From: Mycolicibacterium sarraceniae
Lineage (GTDB): Bacteria; Actinomycetota; Actinomycetes; Mycobacteriales; Mycobacteriaceae
Reading direction: 5' to 3'
DNA length: 64,000 nt
NCBI RefSeq assembly: GCF_010731875.1
Contig: NZ_AP022595.1
Span: 2,604,001-2,668,000, forward strand
Shown: positions 62,455 to 64,000 of the stretch, one piece after another
Layout of the letters: every line of letters begins with the position of its first letter
Numbering within the stretch: the stretch's first letter is position 1
The notes under the pieces: generated by a model
Databases searched by the model: none
Told to the model about the DNA's origin: nothing
The model's input: the letters and a program-made list of their open reading frames with translations, nothing else
Program-made: the position numbers and the translations under genes

Positions 62455-63066
62455 TCAGGGCAGAGCGGACAGCGGCAGCAGCTGGCCGAGGCCAGCCCCA
62501 CCCGGAGTGGTCGGCGCGATCGCCGGGCTGCTGGCCGGGGGCACCCCGGCCGGTCCGGCGACGCCGGTGGCAACGGGGGCGACCGGCGCCGGCTGTCCGA
62601 CGGCCAGGGTGTCGCCGACCTTGACCGGGAACGGCATGTTCGACGGCGTCAGGCTGGCCAGGTCACCGGGCATGCCGAGCTGGTTCAGCAGCGGAATGAG
62701 CGGTGCGGTGATGCTGCCGCCGGGGATGGTGCTGGCCGCCGGGGCGGCGGGCGCCGGAGCGCCGGCGATCGGCGAGACCGGCAACGTGGCCGGCGCGCCG
62801 CCGATCGGCGAGACCGGAAGCGTCGACGACGGGGCGCCGGTCAGACCCGACGCGCCGGACAGTGCGGTCGCCGCGGTCTGGAGCAGCGCCGCTGCGCTGG
62901 CCGGATTCGTGGCGATTTGTTGCAGCATGCTGAGTCCGGGCACGCCGGGAACGGCGGGTGAAACACCCGGGTCAGCGGCGGCCGACGGGCTGAGTGCGAG
63001 TGCGACCGAGCACAGCCCGGCGGCACCAATCACATTGGCGGCGAACAGCTTTGATTTACGTGACAT
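62455..63066 (-). CDS. Ala/Pro-rich exported protein (Rv1158c-like)
   Basis: This 203-aa protein has a signal peptide (LFAANVIGAAGLCSVALALS) and a mature part similar to the start of the neighbouring Rv1157c-like protein (GVPGLSMLQQIATNPASAAA), then Ala/Pro-rich repeats (SPIGGAPATLPVSPIAGAP). The two genes probably arose by duplication and share a transcript. Function unknown. Confidence 0.83.
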   Translation of the reverse strand: MSRKSKLFAANVIGAAGLCSVALALSPSAAADPGVSPAVPGVPGLSMLQQIATNPASAAALLQTAATALSGASGLTGAPSSTLPVSPIGGAPATLPVSPIAGAPAPAAPAASTIPGGSITAPLIPLLNQLGMPGDLASLTPSNMPFPVKVGDTLAVGQPAPVAPVATGVAGPAGVPPASSPAIAPTTPGGAGLGQLLPLSALP

Positions 63067-63232
63067 GGTTATCCCAATCCTTCGAGTGCAGGTCTGAACC
63101 CGAAGGTAGTCCGTTACTAGAGTTACTCAAGTGACACGTGTGGTGTTTATGCAACCGTTACGGCAGTGATGGCCGATGGTGATGCGCGGGGCCGTCAGGC
63201 GTCGAAGTCGGGGGCTCGGCAGCATCCGTCGC

Positions 63233-63238
63233 TACAGT
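63233..63238 (+). promoter_or_regulatory. -10 box for pimE
   Basis: TACAGT ends 6 nt before GTG 63245, a leaderless pattern that selects this start over an in-frame ATG at 63176. Confidence 0.55.
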
Positions 63239-63244
63239 CGCACG

Positions 63245-64000
63245 GTGGACACAGCGGCCCCCGTGGCCTCGCCGGCGCGGCGAGCCTGGCTGGCTCCGGC
63301 GTTGCTGATTGTCAGCGTGGCCGCCCGACTGGGGTGGACCTACCTGGTGCCCAACGGCGCGAACTTCGTCGACCTGCACGTCTACCTCGGCGGCGCGGGC
63401 GCCCTGGATGACCCCGGCACGCTGTACTCCTACGTCTACGCCGACCAGACTCCCGACTTCCCGTTGCCGTTCACCTACCCGCCGTTCGCGGCGCTGGTGT
63501 TCTACCCGCTGCACCTGCTGCCGTTCGGGCTGGTCGCCTTCTGTTGGCAGCTCGGCATCGTCGCCGCGCTCTACGGCGTGGTCCGGGTCAGCCAGCGGCT
63601 GCTGGGCGTGCCGGCCTGGCGCGGCCACCGCGTCGCGATGCAGTGGACCGCCGTCGGCATCTGGATTGAACCGTTGCGCAGCAACTTCGACTACGGCCAG
63701 ATCAACGTCATCCTCGTACTGGCTGTCCTGTGCGCGGCCTACAGCAGCCGATGGTGCCTGTCGGGTCTGCTGGTCGGCGTCGCGGCCGGGATCAAGCTGA
63801 CGCCGGCCATCACCGGGCTGTACTTCCTCGGGGTGCGCCGCTGGGGGGCGGCGGTCTTCTCCGCGATCGTGTTCTTCGCGACCGTCGGACTGTCCGTCGC
63901 GGTGATCGGGCAGCAGGCCCGCTTCTATTTCACCGACCTGCTCGGTGATGCCGGCCGCATCGGCCCAATCGGCACCTCGTTCAATCAGTCCTGGCGCGGT
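63245..64000 (+). CDS. pimE: Polyprenol-phosphate-mannose alpha-1,2-mannosyltransferase PimE (3' end outside window)
   Basis: The first 252 residues match PimE (Rv1159), a GT-C membrane mannosyltransferase that adds mannose to AcPIM4 on the periplasmic side in phosphatidylinositol mannoside synthesis. Visible features are [19 protein letters not shown] with the catalytic Asp region, [20 protein letters not shown] and several helices ([34 protein letters not shown]). The frame is open to the window edge. The upstream 178 bp hold only promoter-like sequence. Confidence 0.92.
   Translation, partial: MDTAAPVASPARRAWLAPALLIVSVAARLGWTYLVPNGANFVDLHVYLGGAGALDDPGTLYSYVYADQTPDFPLPFTYPPFAALVFYPLHLLPFGLVAFCWQLGIVAALYGVVRVSQRLLGVPAWRGHRVAMQWTAVGIWIEPLRSNFDYGQINVILVLAVLCAAYSSRWCLSGLLVGVAAGIKLTPAITGLYFLGVRRWGAAVFSAIVFFATVGLSVAVIGQQARFYFTDLLGDAGRIGPIGTSFNQSWRG

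Overview
The window is high-GC actinobacterial DNA. Gene order and protein sequences point to a Mycobacterium of the environmental, Mycolicibacterium-like type. The backbone matches the M. tuberculosis Rv1094 to Rv1159 order as I recall it: desA2, phoH2, a NodB deacetylase, glpX-fum, an Rv1100-like gene, a 3beta-hydroxysteroid dehydrogenase, xseB/xseA, the lipid-droplet protein Rv1109c, ispH, ychF, bpoB, echA11/mcr/SDR, a sirtuin, a GntR regulator, two F420-type flavin-fold proteins, an HhH-GPD protein, two Ala/Pro-rich exported proteins and pimE. The assignment rests on reading alone. No rRNA, tRNA, CRISPR array or insertion sequence was seen.

Layout. 0-10.4 kb: lipid, RNA and central metabolism genes, ending in a DUF222/HNH gene with a LexA-like box over its start codon. 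10.4-17.1 kb: decayed genes (DUF4436, aldo-keto reductase, sulfatase plus an FGE tail) mixed with an epimerase/SDR/permease operon and a steroid dehydrogenase, both behind KstR-type operators. 17.1-22.5 kb: conserved housekeeping (xseBA, ispH, ychF). 22.7-28.4 kb: a RelBE-type toxin-antitoxin pair, a lipoprotein, a cyclase and a dense run of gene relics. 28.4-38.2 kb: two Mce-associated proteins, hydrolases, a WS/DGAT-like protein, a KstR-boxed DUF3556 membrane protein, a thiolase/crotonase pair and a fasciclin protein. 38.3-44.4 kb: MFS transporters, a GlxA-type regulator and a gamma-carbonic-anhydrase-like protein. 44.4-48.2 kb: acyl-CoA racemisation and beta-oxidation-like genes. 48.2-53.9 kb: a 45-aa gene with a terminator, an operator cluster, a sirtuin/GntR pair, a 17-bp tandem repeat and a decayed MFS/acyltransferase pair. 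54-60.2 kb: two sodium:solute symporters with a LytS/LytTR two-component system. 60.2-64 kb: the HhH-GPD gene, exported proteins and pimE, which runs off the end.

Three themes stand out. (1) A self-contained carboxylate-uptake module (53996-60176): sensor kinase, LytTR regulator, a small membrane protein, a symporter, then a second DUF485-ActP-type operon whose promoter carries two 9-bp LytTR-like direct repeats exactly 12 bp apart. This is the best candidate for an undescribed system here. (2) KstR-type operators (TNNAACNNGTTNNA) at 15030, 17093 and 33704 link three separated loci to the cholesterol/lipid regulon. (3) About a dozen decayed genes, many keeping both termini but missing the middle, suggest recurring internal deletion. 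At least 17 starts have a TANNNT box 6-7 nt upstream, indicating leaderless transcripts; this fixed several starts.
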